Below, piece by piece: positions 48,025 to 60,574 of a DNA stretch of 64,000 nucleotides. Within the stretch, counting starts at the first letter, position 1, and the number at the start of each line of letters is the position of its first letter. The position numbers and the translations under genes were made by a program. Origin of the DNA: CAVTWY01 sp963738615. GTDB lineage: Bacteria; Pseudomonadota; Gammaproteobacteria; Burkholderiales; Burkholderiaceae_C. Under the pieces are notes generated by a model. The model had not been told where the DNA came from. It did not search any database and saw only the letters and a list, made by a program, of their open reading frames with translations. The stretch is taken from assembly GCA_963738615.1 (NCBI GenBank), contig CAVTXI010000004.1, positions 310,001 through 374,000 of the forward strand, in the 5' to 3' direction.

Positions 48025-49189
48025 GGCACATCCGAAGCGCCTTGGTGTCGATAGGCACCGCGCTGCTCGCGCTTGCGCTGGCACTCACGGCCCACGCTGC
48101 ACCCGCCGCGACCGACGACGACCCGGTGCCAGCCGCGCCCGAGCCGCCGCCAGCGCCGAAGGCCAATCCTGCACCGCAGCAGCCCTATGTCGACCGCGAG
48201 GATGTTCGCGCCTTCGCGCAACGGCTCGAGGCGTCGCATGGCATCGACCCCGCGTGGACGATCGCGCAGGTCGCGCGCGCGATGTACGTGCCCCAGGTCG
48301 CCAAGTTGATGATGCCCACGCCGAGCGGCACCGCCAAAGACTGGGCCGCTTACCGCGAGCGCTTCGTCGAACCCAAACGCATTGCCGCGGGCGCCGCGTT
48401 CTGGCGCGCGAACGAAGCCTGGCTCGAGCGCGCGCAGTCACGCTGGGGCGTGCCGCCGTGGCTGGTGGTGGGCATCGTCGGTGTGGAGACCTACTACGGC
48501 CGCGTCACCGGCAACTTCCGCGTGATCGACGCCCTGGCGACGCTCGGCTTCGACTTCCCCGTCGGCCGCAAGGACCGCAGCGCCTTCTTCACCACACAGC
48601 TCGAGGAGTACCTGCATTGGTGCCGTCGCGAAGCGATCGACCCGGCGTCGGTGATGGGTTCTTACGCCGGCGCGATCGGCCTGCCGCAGTTCATGCCCGG
48701 CAGCATCAACCGTTGGGCGGTCGACTTCGACGAAGACGGCCACATCGACCTGCAGCGCAACCACGCCGACGTGGTCGGCAGCGTCGCGCACTACATGGCC
48801 GCGCACGGTTGGCAGCGCGACATGCCCACCACCTATGACGTGCTGATGCCCGCCGACGCCGCGCAACGCGCCGCGCTGCTGGCACCCGACATCGTGCCCA
48901 CGTTCAGCGTCGCGCAGATGCAGGCGAATGGGGCGTGCTGCGCGGGCGCGTCGCGCGTGAGCACAGCGGGCCGCTGGCGTTGGTCGAACTGCACAACGGC
49001 GACAAAGCGCCGAGCCACGTCGCCGGCACCGAGAACTTCTTCGTGGTGACGCGCTACAACTGGTCGAGCTACTACGCCATGGCCGTCATCGAACTCGGCC
49101 GCGCAGTCGAGGCCGACATGCGCAGCGATGCGCCGGTGCGGCCACCGGCCCCTGCATCACGCCGGAAGGTGCGCGCAAGGGCGCCTTGA
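48021..49189 (+). CDS. mltB: Lytic murein transglycosylase B, one frame break
   Basis: About 389 residues. A signal peptide ends ALTAHAAPA. The SLT-like catalytic domain has glutamate in VGIVGVETYYGRVTG, and AGAIGLPQFMPGSINRWAVD is the family signature. It cuts glycan strands of peptidoglycan. The frame changes near 48930 in a GGGG run, from SVAQMQANG to VLRGRVAREHSGPLAL, and continues to VVTRYNWSSYYAMAVIELG, both needed for a full MltB, so the break is likely an indel error. Last gene of the moxR cluster, overlapping tgpA as ATGA. Confidence 0.88.
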
Positions 49190-49228
49190 TGCAAACCTTG
49201 CCAGGCGCGTTCGCCAGCAATCGCGCCG

Positions 49229-49573
49229 TCAGGCTTCGTCGGGCCAGTACCACCCGATCCACACGATCATGAGCGCAACCCCGACGCCGCCAAGCGCCAC
49301 CGGCGCCGCCGCCGGCCCAAGACCGAGCACGCCAGCCAAGGCATACACAGCAACGATGGCGGCCGCGAACCAGGCGCGCTCGGACCTGGGGCACGAGACA
49401 CGTTCGAAGACCGTCGACCCGCGCGCGCTGACACTGAAGGTGCGAAGCATCCTGGATGCCCGCTCGAGCCAGGACGGGCCCGACGCAACGACCTCACGCG
49501 CATGCCGCACCAGCACGCCGATCGACGCGGGGCGGTCCCGCAGAAACGACGGCACCAAAGATAACGTCTGCAT
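49229..49573 (-). CDS. Small membrane protein, unknown family
   Basis: A 114-residue protein with CGGAG nine bases before the ATG at 49573. The first 70 residues are soluble and basic; two membrane helices follow, WFAAAIVAVYALAGVLGLG and LGGVGVALMIVWIGWYW. It ends YWPDEA. The reading frame extends upstream to 49714 but without a better start. Convergent with mltB. I do not recognise a family. Confidence 0.55.
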   Translation of the reverse strand: MQTLSLVPSFLRDRPASIGVLVRHAREVVASGPSWLERASRMLRTFSVSARGSTVFERVSCPRSERAWFAAAIVAVYALAGVLGLGPAAAPVALGGVGVALMIVWIGWYWPDEA

Positions 49574-49771
49574 ACAAATACTCCGACTACGGTCCGCAGC
49601 ATACGTCGGTCGAGAGGTAGCGCGAGCGCACTTGATGCACTCGCGCCACCGGACCTTTGCATGTAGGGGGCCAAGGACGACCTCGGCCCCTAGGAACGCG
49701 ACCAAGGCGACCAACGTGAATCAAAGCGCCCAGGTGTTCTGCGTGTTCTCCAGGGTTCAAAAAGGGTTGTT

Positions 49772-49989
49772 TCACAGTGAATGCGTGGTCACGATCGCGA
49801 CGGCTGCCGCGATCGACACCATCACGAACGTCGGCCACGAACGCGAGTCGCGGCTTGCGCCGTTTGGCCAGGCACACGCCGAGACGTTGGCGGGGCAGAT
49901 GCGCGCCAGTCACTGAGCTCGTGTCGCAGGCTTCGCCGAGCGTTCAGGTGCGCGTCGTCGCGCCAGAGGTTCGAGAGATCGAGAGACAT
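49772..49989 (-). CDS. Possible small membrane protein, frame uncertain
   Basis: AGGA lies ten bases before the ATG at 49989. The first frame encodes MSLDLSNLWRDDAHLNARRS and stops at 49822 (55 residues). One base away, another frame reads WPTFVMVSIAAAVAIVTTHS, a plausible membrane helix, to a stop at 49772. A single indel would join them into one 72-residue protein with a C-terminal helix. The gap 49990-50187 shows nothing else. Confidence 0.3.
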
Positions 49990-50187
49990 GATCGATGTCC
50001 TGTTCTTGGTCAGCGTCGTCATCCGCCGAGGCTGTGCCCGCACGCGAGACATCCCGTCGGACGCCATGCCTCGCTGCACGTGGACCGAACAGCCCGCGCA
50101 CATTTCGCGCGCCGGCCGCATGGAGGACCGACGGCGCGCCGTGCGCAGGCACAGGCTCGGCGAATGACGACGTTGGAAGAAAAGCGA

Positions 50188-50219
50188 AAGGCCCGGGTCC
50201 TTGCGGACATCCGGGCCTT
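50188..50219 (-). terminator. Intrinsic terminator after the 57-residue gene
   Basis: AAGGCCCGG (50188-50196) pairs with CCGGGCCTT (50211-50219), and GTCC/GGAC extend the stem around a TTGC loop. On the minus strand it is followed by TTTCGCTTTTCTT. This is the clearest Rho-independent terminator in the window. Confidence 0.85.
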
Positions 50220-50244
50220 GGGGGCGGAGGGTGTTGCTAGCGAA

Positions 50245-50418
50245 TCAGGTCGCGAGCAACCCCATGTCCGGACGTACGAAGGGTTGGTTCGTGCACATCA
50301 CCCGGTTTCGGGTGCGCGGACCACCGCTGGATGCGGTGATGCCGAAGGCACCACCCCAGGACAGCAACCCGTGCACCACGTTCGTGGGCAGCGCGAGAGC
50401 GAGGATCAGGCGTTGCAT
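50245..50418 (-). CDS. Small protein (57 residues), unknown function
   Basis: GGAGG lies nine bases before the ATG. The product starts MQRLILALALPTNVVHGLLS and continues WGGAFGITASSGG, ending PFVRPDMGLLAT. The start is hydrophobic, like a signal or membrane segment. A good sigma-70-type promoter lies 73 bp upstream and a strong terminator 26 bp downstream, so it appears to be a self-contained transcription unit. I do not recognise a family; a regulatory RNA with an incidental reading frame is the alternative. Confidence 0.55.
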   Translation of the reverse strand: MQRLILALALPTNVVHGLLSWGGAFGITASSGGPRTRNRVMCTNQPFVRPDMGLLAT

Positions 50419-50490
50419 CAGACGGTCCTCCAGGTTGGGTGGTGGGTTGGTTGAAGATCGAACGTGGATTCGTTCGACAGCGCAGGCGCA

Positions 50491-50519
50491 ACAGTAAAGA
50501 CTCTTTACGGCGCCGTCAA
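50491..50519 (-). promoter_or_regulatory. Sigma-70-type promoter for the 57-residue gene
   Basis: Reading the minus strand, TTGACG (50519-50514), a 17-base spacer and TACTGT (50496-50491) match the -35 and -10 boxes at ideal spacing. It faces the small gene and lies downstream of the comEC stop. Confidence 0.55.
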
Positions 50520-50580
50520 TGACCAACGTCATCAAACCTGATGAGGCTCGATGCGCACGCGCGACGGTCTCAGCCGCCTG

Positions 50581-53052
50581 CTATTCGCGATGCCAGTAGC
50601 GCCGCCTCGCATCGCGTTCGCACACGAAGCCGTCGTCGCCGTACCACGTCCAGGCACCGCACTGATCGCTGCGCAGCAGCTGCACGCCGCGCGACTCGAG
50701 GCGCCGGCTCACGTCGGGCGCGGGGTGGCCGAAGCGGTTGCGATAGCCGGCCTGCACCACGGCGTAGCGAGGCTGCACGGCGTCGAGCCACGCTGAGGTG
50801 GTCGATGTGCGGCTGCCGTGATGCGCCACGATCAACGCGTCGGCGCGCAGGTCTGCGCGTGGTTCGGCAGCACGGGCCAACAGCGCCTGCTCTTGCGGCG
50901 CCTCGATGTCGCCCGTGATCATCAGCGCGCGACCTCGCGCGTCGACGACGCGGATGACGCAGCTCACCGTATTCGGCTTCGACGCCGGCGTCGCACTCGC
51001 ACCAGGCGCAGGATGCAGCAGCTCGAAACGCACGCCGTCCCATTGCCACGACGCGCCGGCTTCGCAAGCGCGATGCGCAAGGCCACGGCGACGCAGGGCG
51101 TGACCATCGTGCAATGACGACCACAAGGTGCCCACCGGCAAGGCGTCGATCAGCGCGGGCGCACCGCCGACGTGGTCGATGTCTTGATGGCTGAGCACCA
51201 GGTGGTCGATGCGCGACTCGCCACGCGCGCGCAGCAGCGGCAGCAGCACACGTTCGCCTGCGTCACGCTCGCGCGCGTAGACCGGGCCGGTGTCGAAGAG
51301 CATCAACTTCGTCGCCGTGCGTACCAACACCGCGGTGCCCTGCCCCACATCGACCGCAACCACCTCGAAGCGGCCCGGGGCCGGCCGCTCGACAACGGGC
51401 AACAACAGCGGCAACGCCAGCGGCAGCGCGAAGACCCGCGCACGCCACGGCAGCGGCGCGACGGCAAGCGCGCCCGCCGCCAGCCCTGCCCACTGCGCCC
51501 ACCACGGTGCCACCGGCGCAGCCCACGTGGCCGCAGGCGCACTTCCCATCCACGCCAACACGTGATGCAGGCCGTCGACCACACCGGCGCCCAGCGACCA
51601 CAACGGCGGCGCGACGATGCCCGCCAACGCAAGCGGCGTGACGACGAGCGTGATGACCGGAATCGCGATCACGTTCGCGGCCAGGCCGACGATCGACACC
51701 TGCTGGAAGAACACGAGCGTCAGCGGTGCAAGGCCAGCGGTGGCGATCAGCTGCGTGCGCAGACCCTCTCGCACGGTCCGCCAGGCGCGCTGCCCTGCGC
51801 GCGACAGCGGCGCCTGATCCGGCGTTGGCACCCCATCGTCATCACGGCGGCGCGACGCATCGGAAAACATCAACAGCCCCACCGCGACGAACGACAGCCA
51901 GAAGCCCGCTTGCAGCCACGCCCACGGGTCGATCACGATCACCGCGAGTGCCGCGCTGCCCAGCACCCAAGGCCATGGCCAGCGCCGACCGATGACCTGC
52001 AGCAGCACCACGGCCACGAGCATCCACACCGTGCGCTGCGCCGGCACGCCCCAGCCCGCCAGCACCGCATAGCCTGCGGCGAACAGCACGCCGCCCACGC
52101 GCGCCGCGGTCGGGGCCGGGCACCACAGGCACGCACGCAGACTGCGGCGCCACGCAGCGCCGACAACGGCCGCGGCCAACCACGCGAACATCGTCACGTG
52201 CAGCCCGCTGATGCTCATCAGGTGCGACACGCCCGTGTTGCGGTATAGGTCCCACTGCGCGCGGTCGATGGCCGACTGGTCGCCCACGGCGAGTGCCGCC
52301 AGCAGCCCCGAAGCACCCGGGTCCGCCACACGACGTTCGATCGCGTCGCGCACCGCCTGCCGCGCGCGTTCGACGATGCGCGAACCATCAACACCCAGAC
52401 GGCGGTTGTCGCCCTTGGGTCGCACCGCGCCGGTTGCCGCAAGTCCACGCTCGAACAGCCACCGCTCGAAGTCGAAGCCATGCGGGTTCATCAGCCCGTG
52501 AGGTTGTCGCAGGCGCACGGTGAACTGCCAGCGCTCGGCCGCGCCGACGCGCGCGACGTCGTCGATATCGCCCTCGCCATGCCAGCCGTCGCGATACCAA
52601 CCAAGCGCGAGTCGCGGCGGCACCTTGTCGCGCGGCGATTCAACGTCGAACTCGAAGTGCACCCCGTCGGGCGATGTGCGCGGCAGCGACGCGACGACAC
52701 CCGTGACGACGATATCGACGCCTTCGATCGACGGGTCGAGCACCGGCTGCAGACGTTCGTGCGCTCGCCAGCCGGTCGTGCTGAAAGCCAGTACCGCCAT
52801 CGACACGAAAGCCCCCGCGACGAAGGCCCTCGAGCGTGGTTGCCTCCACCACACCAGGCACGCGCACGCGACGATCGCAGCACCCACGCCGATCACATAC
52901 ACACCTGCCGACCACAGGCGCACCTGTTGCAGTTGCAGCGCGTTGCCTAACAGCCAGGCGGTGACAAAGATAAGCGGATGTAGCGTGTGTAGCGGGGTTA
53001 AAGCAGCCGCTCTCGCGTGCATCGGTGAAGTGTAGGATCTGTCTGACATCAA
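50581..53052 (-). CDS. comEC: DNA uptake channel protein ComEC/Rec2
   Basis: An 823-residue protein forming the inner-membrane channel for single-stranded DNA in natural transformation. An N-terminal DUF4131 region with about three helices is followed by the competence domain, DQSAIDRAQWDLYRNTGVSH then LMSISGLHVTMFAW, with many membrane helices. The C-terminal metallo-beta-lactamase-like nuclease domain has VAVDVGQGTAVLVRTATK, LSHQDIDHVGGAPALID and LIVAHHGSRTSTT. The frame is intact. An internal ATG at 53022 is an alternative start. Divergent from the RidA gene. Confidence 0.95.
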   Translation of the reverse strand: MMSDRSYTSPMHARAAALTPLHTLHPLIFVTAWLLGNALQLQQVRLWSAGVYVIGVGAAIVACACLVWWRQPRSRAFVAGAFVSMAVLAFSTTGWRAHERLQPVLDPSIEGVDIVVTGVVASLPRTSPDGVHFEFDVESPRDKVPPRLALGWYRDGWHGEGDIDDVARVGAAERWQFTVRLRQPHGLMNPHGFDFERWLFERGLAATGAVRPKGDNRRLGVDGSRIVERARQAVRDAIERRVADPGASGLLAALAVGDQSAIDRAQWDLYRNTGVSHLMSISGLHVTMFAWLAAAVVGAAWRRSLRACLWCPAPTAARVGGVLFAAGYAVLAGWGVPAQRTVWMLVAVVLLQVIGRRWPWPWVLGSAALAVIVIDPWAWLQAGFWLSFVAVGLLMFSDASRRRDDDGVPTPDQAPLSRAGQRAWRTVREGLRTQLIATAGLAPLTLVFFQQVSIVGLAANVIAIPVITLVVTPLALAGIVAPPLWSLGAGVVDGLHHVLAWMGSAPAATWAAPVAPWWAQWAGLAAGALAVAPLPWRARVFALPLALPLLLPVVERPAPGRFEVVAVDVGQGTAVLVRTATKLMLFDTGPVYARERDAGERVLLPLLRARGESRIDHLVLSHQDIDHVGGAPALIDALPVGTLWSSLHDGHALRRRGLAHRACEAGASWQWDGVRFELLHPAPGASATPASKPNTVSCVIRVVDARGRALMITGDIEAPQEQALLARAAEPRADLRADALIVAHHGSRTSTTSAWLDAVQPRYAVVQAGYRNRFGHPAPDVSRRLESRGVQLLRSDQCGAWTWYGDDGFVCERDARRRYWHRE

Positions 53053-53108
53053 CTCGTGTGCGCGAATCCAAGCGACTCGCGCATCATTCAGAATTTCGCG
53101 TAACCATC

Positions 53109-53577
53109 ATGACGTCACCCATCGACGAACGCCTGAAGGCACTTGGCATCACGCTGCCACCGGTGTCCGTACCCGCAGCAGCTTACGTACCTTTCGTGCG
53201 CACCGGCAACCTCGTGTTCTTGTCAGGACACATCGCCAGGCGCGACGGCCAAGCCGTGGGTCGGGCAGCTGGGACTGACGATGACCACCGCCGAGGGCCA
53301 GCAGGCCGCGCGGGTCATCGGCATCGACCTTCTGGGTACTTTGCACGCTGCGGCGGGGAACCTTTCGCACGTCAGGCGCATCGTGAAGTTGATGAGCCTT
53401 GTCAACAGTACGTCCACCTTCACCGAGCACCACCTCGTGACCAATGGCTGTTCGCAGCTGATGGCCGACGTGTTCGGCCCCGAGGTGGGCGCGCATGCGC
53501 GCAGCGCCTTCGGCGTGGCGCAGATTCCGATGGGTGCGTGCGTCGAGATCGAGATGGTCGCGGAGTTGAACGCGTGA
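53109..53577 (+). CDS. RidA/YjgF family protein, one frame break
   Basis: About 155 residues. The start MTSPIDERLKALGITLPPVS and LVFLSGHIARRDG lie in one frame; after a break near 53250 in GGCCAAG, the next frame gives KPWVGQLGLTMTTAEGQQAA and GACVEIEMVAELNA. Joined, it matches the Atu1372/UK114-like branch of RidA proteins, which hydrolyse reactive enamine or imine intermediates. The break is most likely an extra C. It ends over the start of dsbB. Confidence 0.85.
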
Positions 53578-54124
53578 ACCGCGCAAGCCTGAAAGACCGG
53601 CGCTTGATGACGCTGATCGCGATGCTGTCGTTCGGCGCCATCGGCATCGCGCTGGTCAGCCAGCACGGGTTCGACATGCAGCCTTGCGCGTGGTGCATGC
53701 TGCAGCGTCTGATCTATTTGGTAGTGGGCCTGTCGCGTTGATCGCGGCGGTGTGGCCGCGGCAGCAGTGGCAGGGCCGGTGCGAGCGCATGTCGTCGCTG
53801 GCCGTCGGCGGTGCTGGGCCACGATGGGTGCCGCGTCGGCGTTGTGGCAGCAGTTGTTCGCCGCGAAGTCAACGTCGTGCGTGATGACGGCGGCCGATCA
53901 GATCATGGGCTTCACGCGCCTCGACGTCTGTTGCCCGAGATCTTCCAGGCGCGCGCCAGTTGCGCCGAGGCTTCGGTGAAGATGCTCGGGCTTGCCTTAC
54001 GCGGTGTGGAGCCTGATGCTGTTCCTGGTGCTGGCGGTGGCCGCGCTGCGGCTGCACCTCGAGCTGCGCCATCGTGCGCGGCCCGCCGTCGGGGACCGAC
54101 GTCTCGCGCGGCCGATGTGCCGCC

Positions 54125-54153
<29 letters not shown>
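53574..54153 (+). CDS. dsbB: Disulfide bond formation protein B, several frame breaks
   Basis: Pieces in all three frames give one DsbB: MTLIAMLSFGAIGIALVSQH, the redox pair PCAWCMLQRLIYLVVG, a second helix LIAAVWPRQQ, the periplasmic loop SALWQQLFAAKSTSCVMT, LLPEIFQARASCAEASVKML and the last helix YAVWSLMLFLVLAVAALRL. DsbB reoxidises DsbA with quinone. At least four indels fall within 580 bp. The start is a GTG overlapping the RidA stop; the end overlaps the convergent parC by 29 bp. Confidence 0.8.
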
Positions 54154-56485
<2,332 letters not shown>

Positions 56486-56509
56486 CTCGGGTACTCGGGT
56501 CTTCTTTCT

Positions 56510-57053
56510 TCAGCCTGCGGTCAGATCGGCTTCCAGTTCCATCGCCACGCGCGCCTCGTATTCGCGGTCGAGCATCGACATCACGACCAGCGTGTCGTAG
56601 CCGTCGGCCACGCGCACCGCCTCGCGCAGGCGGCCTTCTTCGACGAAACCTTCGCTGGCGTACAGCGCGAGCGCGCGCGTGTTCAGCGACTTCACATCCA
56701 GCCAGAAGCGGTGCGCCTTCAAGTCGCGGAACGCCATCGCCTTGAGCCGGCGCACACAGGCGCGCCCCAGGCCCTGGCCTTTGGGTTGCAGCACCACGCG
56801 CTTCAACTCGACGCTGCGCTGCGGATTGCGGCAGCCCTGCAGGATCACGAACCCCGCGCGTGCCAGCGGGTCACCCGCCTCGACGATGAAGTGGCGGAAG
56901 TCGGGGAAGCGCACCGCGCCTTCGTGCTGCGTGCGGTCCCAGCGCGTGATGAACGGCTGGTTCGCGCGGTCTTCCTCGACGCTGGATCACGAAGTCGAGG
57001 TCCGACAGCATCGTCGGGCGCAGGTGGAATGCGAGCCTCGCGGTGGCGTTCAA
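56510..57053 (-). CDS. GNAT family N-acetyltransferase, one frame break
   Basis: About 181 residues. It begins at a TTG overlapping the parE stop: NATARLAFHLRPTMLSDLDF. After a break near 56985 it continues NQPFITRWDRTQHEGAVRFP, FVILQGCRNPQRSVELKRVV and the acetyl-CoA loop QPKGQGLGRACVRRL, then FWLDVKSLNTRALALYASEG. This is a complete GNAT fold, RimJ/RimL-like. Substrate unknown. It lies between parE and parC on the same strand, an unusual place for an acetyltransferase. Confidence 0.82.
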
Positions 57054-59041
57054 ACATCCACCTCGATCGAGTCGCCGTGCAGCTCCATCAGCTCGCGCCG
57101 CGACGCCGCTTCGCCCTTGCCCATCAGCTTCGTCATCACCGCGACGGTGTCGTCGAAGCCCGGGCGTGCGATAGCGACACCTTCAGCAAGCGGCGCGTCT
57201 CGGGGTTCAGCGTGGTGTCCCACAACTGCTCGGCGTTCATCTCGCCCAGCCCTTTGAAGCGCTGCACGGTCCACGAGCCTTCGCGCGCGCCTTCCTTGCG
57301 CAGCTTGTCGATGGCGGCGTCAAGCTCGCCCTGGTCCAGCGCGTAGATCTTCGCGGCGGGCTTCTTGCCGCGCGCGGGCGCATCGACCCGGAACAGCGGC
57401 GGGCGCGCGACGTGCATCACGCCGGTATCGACCAGCTTCGGGAAGTGGCGCATGAAGAGCGTCAGCAGCAGCACCTGGATGTGCGCGCCGTCGACGTCGG
57501 CATCCGCCAGGATGCAGACCTTGCCGTAGCGCAGGCCCGTCATGTCGGGCGTGTCGTTGGGGCCGTGCGGGTCGACGCCGACCGCGACCGCGATGTCGTG
57601 GATTTCGTTGTTCGCGAAGAGGCGGTCACGCTCGACCTCCCACGCGTTCAGCACCTTGCCGCGCAAGCGGCAGGATCGCCTGCGTCTCCTTGTCGCGGCC
57701 GCCTTTGGCCGAACCACCGGCGCTGTCGCCTTCGACGAGGAACAACTCGTTCAGCGACGTGTCGCGGCTTTCGCAGTCGGTCAGCTTGCCGGGCAGCACC
57801 GCCACGCCCGAGCCCTTGCGCTTCTCGACCTTCTGCCCCGCCTTCTGCCGCGTCTGCGCCTGGCGGATCACGAGGTCGGCGAGGCGCTTGCCTTGATCGA
57901 CGTGCTGGTTCAGCCAAAGCTCCAGCGTTGGTTTCACGTAGGTGCGACACCAGCCGCAGTGCGTCGCGCGAGTTCAAGCCGCTCCTTGATCTGGCCCTGG
58001 AACTGCGGGTCGAGCACCTTGGCCGACAGCACGAAGCTCGCGCGCGAGAACACGTCTTCGGGCATCAGCTTCACGCCCTTGGGCTGCAGCGAGTGCATCT
58101 CGATGAAGCCCTTCACCGCCTGGAAGAGCCCGTCCTTCAGACCCGACTCGTGCGTACCGCCCGCCGTGGTGGGGATCAGGTTGACGTAGCTCTCGCGCAC
58201 CATCGCGCCGTCGTCGGTGAAGGCCACGCACCACGCGGCGCCCTCACCTTCGGCGAAGTTCTCGGCTCTCGCCGGCGTCGGCATAACGCTCGCCTTCGAA
58301 CAATTCGATCACCGGGTCGGCCGCCAGCGTCTGCGACAGGTAGTCGCGCAGGCCGCCTTTGTAGAGCCACTGCTGCTTGTCCTTCGTCTTCTCACTCGTC
58401 AGCGACACCGTCACGCCCGGCATCAGCACGGCCTTGCTGCGCAGCAGGTGCACCAGTTCGTGCTTCGGGAAGTCGACCGCGTCGAAGTACTTGGCGTTCG
58501 GCCACACGCGCACGCTGGTGCCGTGTCTGCGGTCGCCTGGCTCGGCCTTGCGCGTGACGAGCTTGCTCGACCACGTCGCCGTCGGCAAAGGCGATGCGCG
58601 ACACGTTGCCTTCGCGCCAGACACCGCACCTCCAACTTCTTCGACAACGCGTTGGTCACGCTGACGCCCACGCCGTGCAGGCCGCCCGAGAAGCTGTAGG
58701 CCCCGCCCGAGCCTTTGTCGAACTTGCCGCCGGCGTGCAGGCGCGTGAAGACGATCTCGACCACCGACACTTTTTCTTCCGGGTGCAGGCCCACCGGAAT
58801 GCCGCGGCCGTCGTCTTCGACGCTGATCGACCCGTCGGCGTGCAACGTCACGTCGATGCGTTTGCACACGCCCGGCCAGCGCTTCGTCGGCGGCGTTGTC
58901 GATCACCTCCTGCACGATGTGCAGCGGGTGGTCGGTGCGGGTGTACATCCCGGGGCGCTGCTTGACGGGCTCGAGGCCCTTCAGCACCTTGATCGAGGCT
59001 TCGCCGTACGCTGCGGCGGCACTGCGTCCTTTGGTGGCCAT
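57050..59041 (-). CDS. parE: DNA topoisomerase IV subunit B, many frame breaks
   Basis: ATPase subunit partnering ParC. N-terminal pieces: VLKGLEPVKQRPGMYTRTDH, VQEVIDNAADEALAG, DGRGIPVGLHPEEKVSVVEI and AGGKFDKGSGGAYSFSGGLH (ATP lid). Middle: EGAAWCVAFTDDGAMVRESY. TOPRIM part: ELFLVEGDSAGGSAKGGRD, then YGKVCILADADVDGAHIQVL with the metal-binding DxD, and WTVQRFKGLGEMNAEQLWDT. The end is LMELHGDSIEVDV. About seven frame changes; all domains are represented, so a functional gene is likely. PGMYTRTDHPLH marks ParE rather than GyrB. Confidence 0.88.
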
Positions 59042-59119
59042 GTTGCTCCAGTCGAACGAAGCGCGGAATTCTAGGTAGCGGCTCAAGCATGTCGGCGACA
59101 CGCTCCGGATAATGCGCGG

Positions 59120-60363
59120 ATGAATACGCAACACCGCAGCCTCGCCGTCGCGCTGCCGCCGAAGTTGTCGATGACGCAGGTGTTGCTGTGCGGCGCCGCG
59201 ATCGTCACGCTGTCGATGGGCATTCGCCATGGCTTCGGCTTGTGGCTGGGCCCGCTGACCACCGACCGTGGCTGGACGCGCGAGAACTTCGCCTTCGCCA
59301 TCGCGATTCAGAACCTTGCGTGGGGCATCGCGGGCCCGATTGCCGGGCGCGTGGGCCGACCGCTACGGCGCGTTCCGCGTGCTGATCGATCGGCACGCTG
59401 CTGTATGCCGCGGGCCTGGCCGGCATGGCGCTGGCGTCGAGCAGCGCCGGCTTCATCGGCGCGACGGGCTTGCTGATCGGCATGGCGCAGGCGGGCACGA
59501 CCTACGCGGTGATCTACGGCGTGATCGCGCGCAACGTCGACCCGGCCAAACGCAGCTGGGCCATGGGCATCACCGCCGCCGCGGGTTCCTTCGGCCAATT
59601 CCTGATGGTGCCGGTCGAAGACAAGCTGATCAGCGGCTTCGGTTGGCAGGACGCGCTGCTGATCCTGTCGGTCGCCGTGCTCGCGATCATCCCGCTGTCG
59701 TTCGGCCTGCGCGAAAAATCGACGCCCGCCGCAAGCGCGCACGCGCAAAGCATCGGCGACGCTTTGCGCGAAGCCTTCGCGCACAAGAGCTTCCTGCTGC
59801 TGACCGCGGGCTACTTCGTCTGCGGCTTCCAGGTCGTGTTCATCGGCGTGCACATGCCCAGCTACCTGAAGGATCAGGGGCTGTCGCCGCAGGTCGCGAC
59901 GCACTCGCTGGCGCTGATCGGCCTGTTCAACATCTTCGGCACCTACGCCGCGGGCGCGCTGGGGCAGCGCTTGCCCAAGCGCTACATCCTGTCGGCGATC
60001 TACTTCGCGCGCGCGGTCGTGATCACGGCCTTCGTGCTCGCGCCGCTGACGCCGATGTCGGTCTACGTGTTCTCGGCAGTGATGGGCCTGCTGTGGCTGT
60101 CGACGGTGCCGCCGACCAACGCCGTCATCGCGCAGATGTTCGGCGTGCAGTACATGTCGATGCTGGGCGGCATCGCGTTCCTCAGCCACCAGATCGGCTC
60201 GTTCCTCGGCGTGTGGCTCGGCGGGCGCCTCTTCGACGAAACCGGCAGTTACATGGTCGTGTGGTGGATCTGCGTGGCGCTCGGTTTAATCGCGGCGCCG
60301 CTGAACCTGCCGGTGCGCGAGCACGCCGTCGAGCGCGGCAGGACAGCGGCAGCCGCGGCGTGA
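59120..60363 (+). CDS. MFS transporter, oxalate/formate- or monocarboxylate-like, frame breaks near the start
   Basis: About 415 residues with twelve predicted helices. The first frame gives MGIRHGFGLWLGPLTTDRGW and IAIQNLAWGIAGPIAGR; after two breaks between 59350 and 59395 the rest is intact (GLLIGMAQAGTTYAVIYGVI to APLNLPVREHAVERG). WTRENFAFAIAIQNL and ARNVDPAKRSWAMGITAAAG are typical of this MFS branch, which exchanges small carboxylates. Substrate not determinable. Divergent from parE, 78 bp apart. Confidence 0.85.
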
Positions 60364-60415
60364 CGATCAACGCGCGCGGGTACGACGAACCACGACACGC
60401 TCTTGAAGTCATTCG

Positions 60416-60574
60416 ATGAACATCGTCAACGCCAACCTCGACAAGCGCCCGGCAGCTTGGCCGCGCGTGCTGGGCTGGACGTTGGCCGTCATCGCCGCGC
60501 TGGGCGTGTTCGTCGCCTACCTCGACCCTTCGCTGATGGTCGCGCTGGGCAACGCCGTCTGGAGCTGCTTTTGA
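60416..60574 (+). CDS. Small single-helix membrane protein (52 residues)
   Basis: A complete frame from ATG to TGA: a basic start NIVNANLDKRPAAWPRVLG, one membrane helix WTLAVIAALGVFVAYLDPSL, and a short tail ending AVWSCF. It fits exactly between the MFS gene and the methyltransferase with codon use like its neighbours. No ribosome binding site is obvious. I do not recognise a family. Confidence 0.55.
   Translation: MNIVNANLDKRPAAWPRVLGWTLAVIAALGVFVAYLDPSLMVALGNAVWSCF

Noticed and set aside
49990..50187. Short open frames on both strands between the small genes
   Set aside because: Basic, low-complexity products without ribosome binding sites or conserved motifs.
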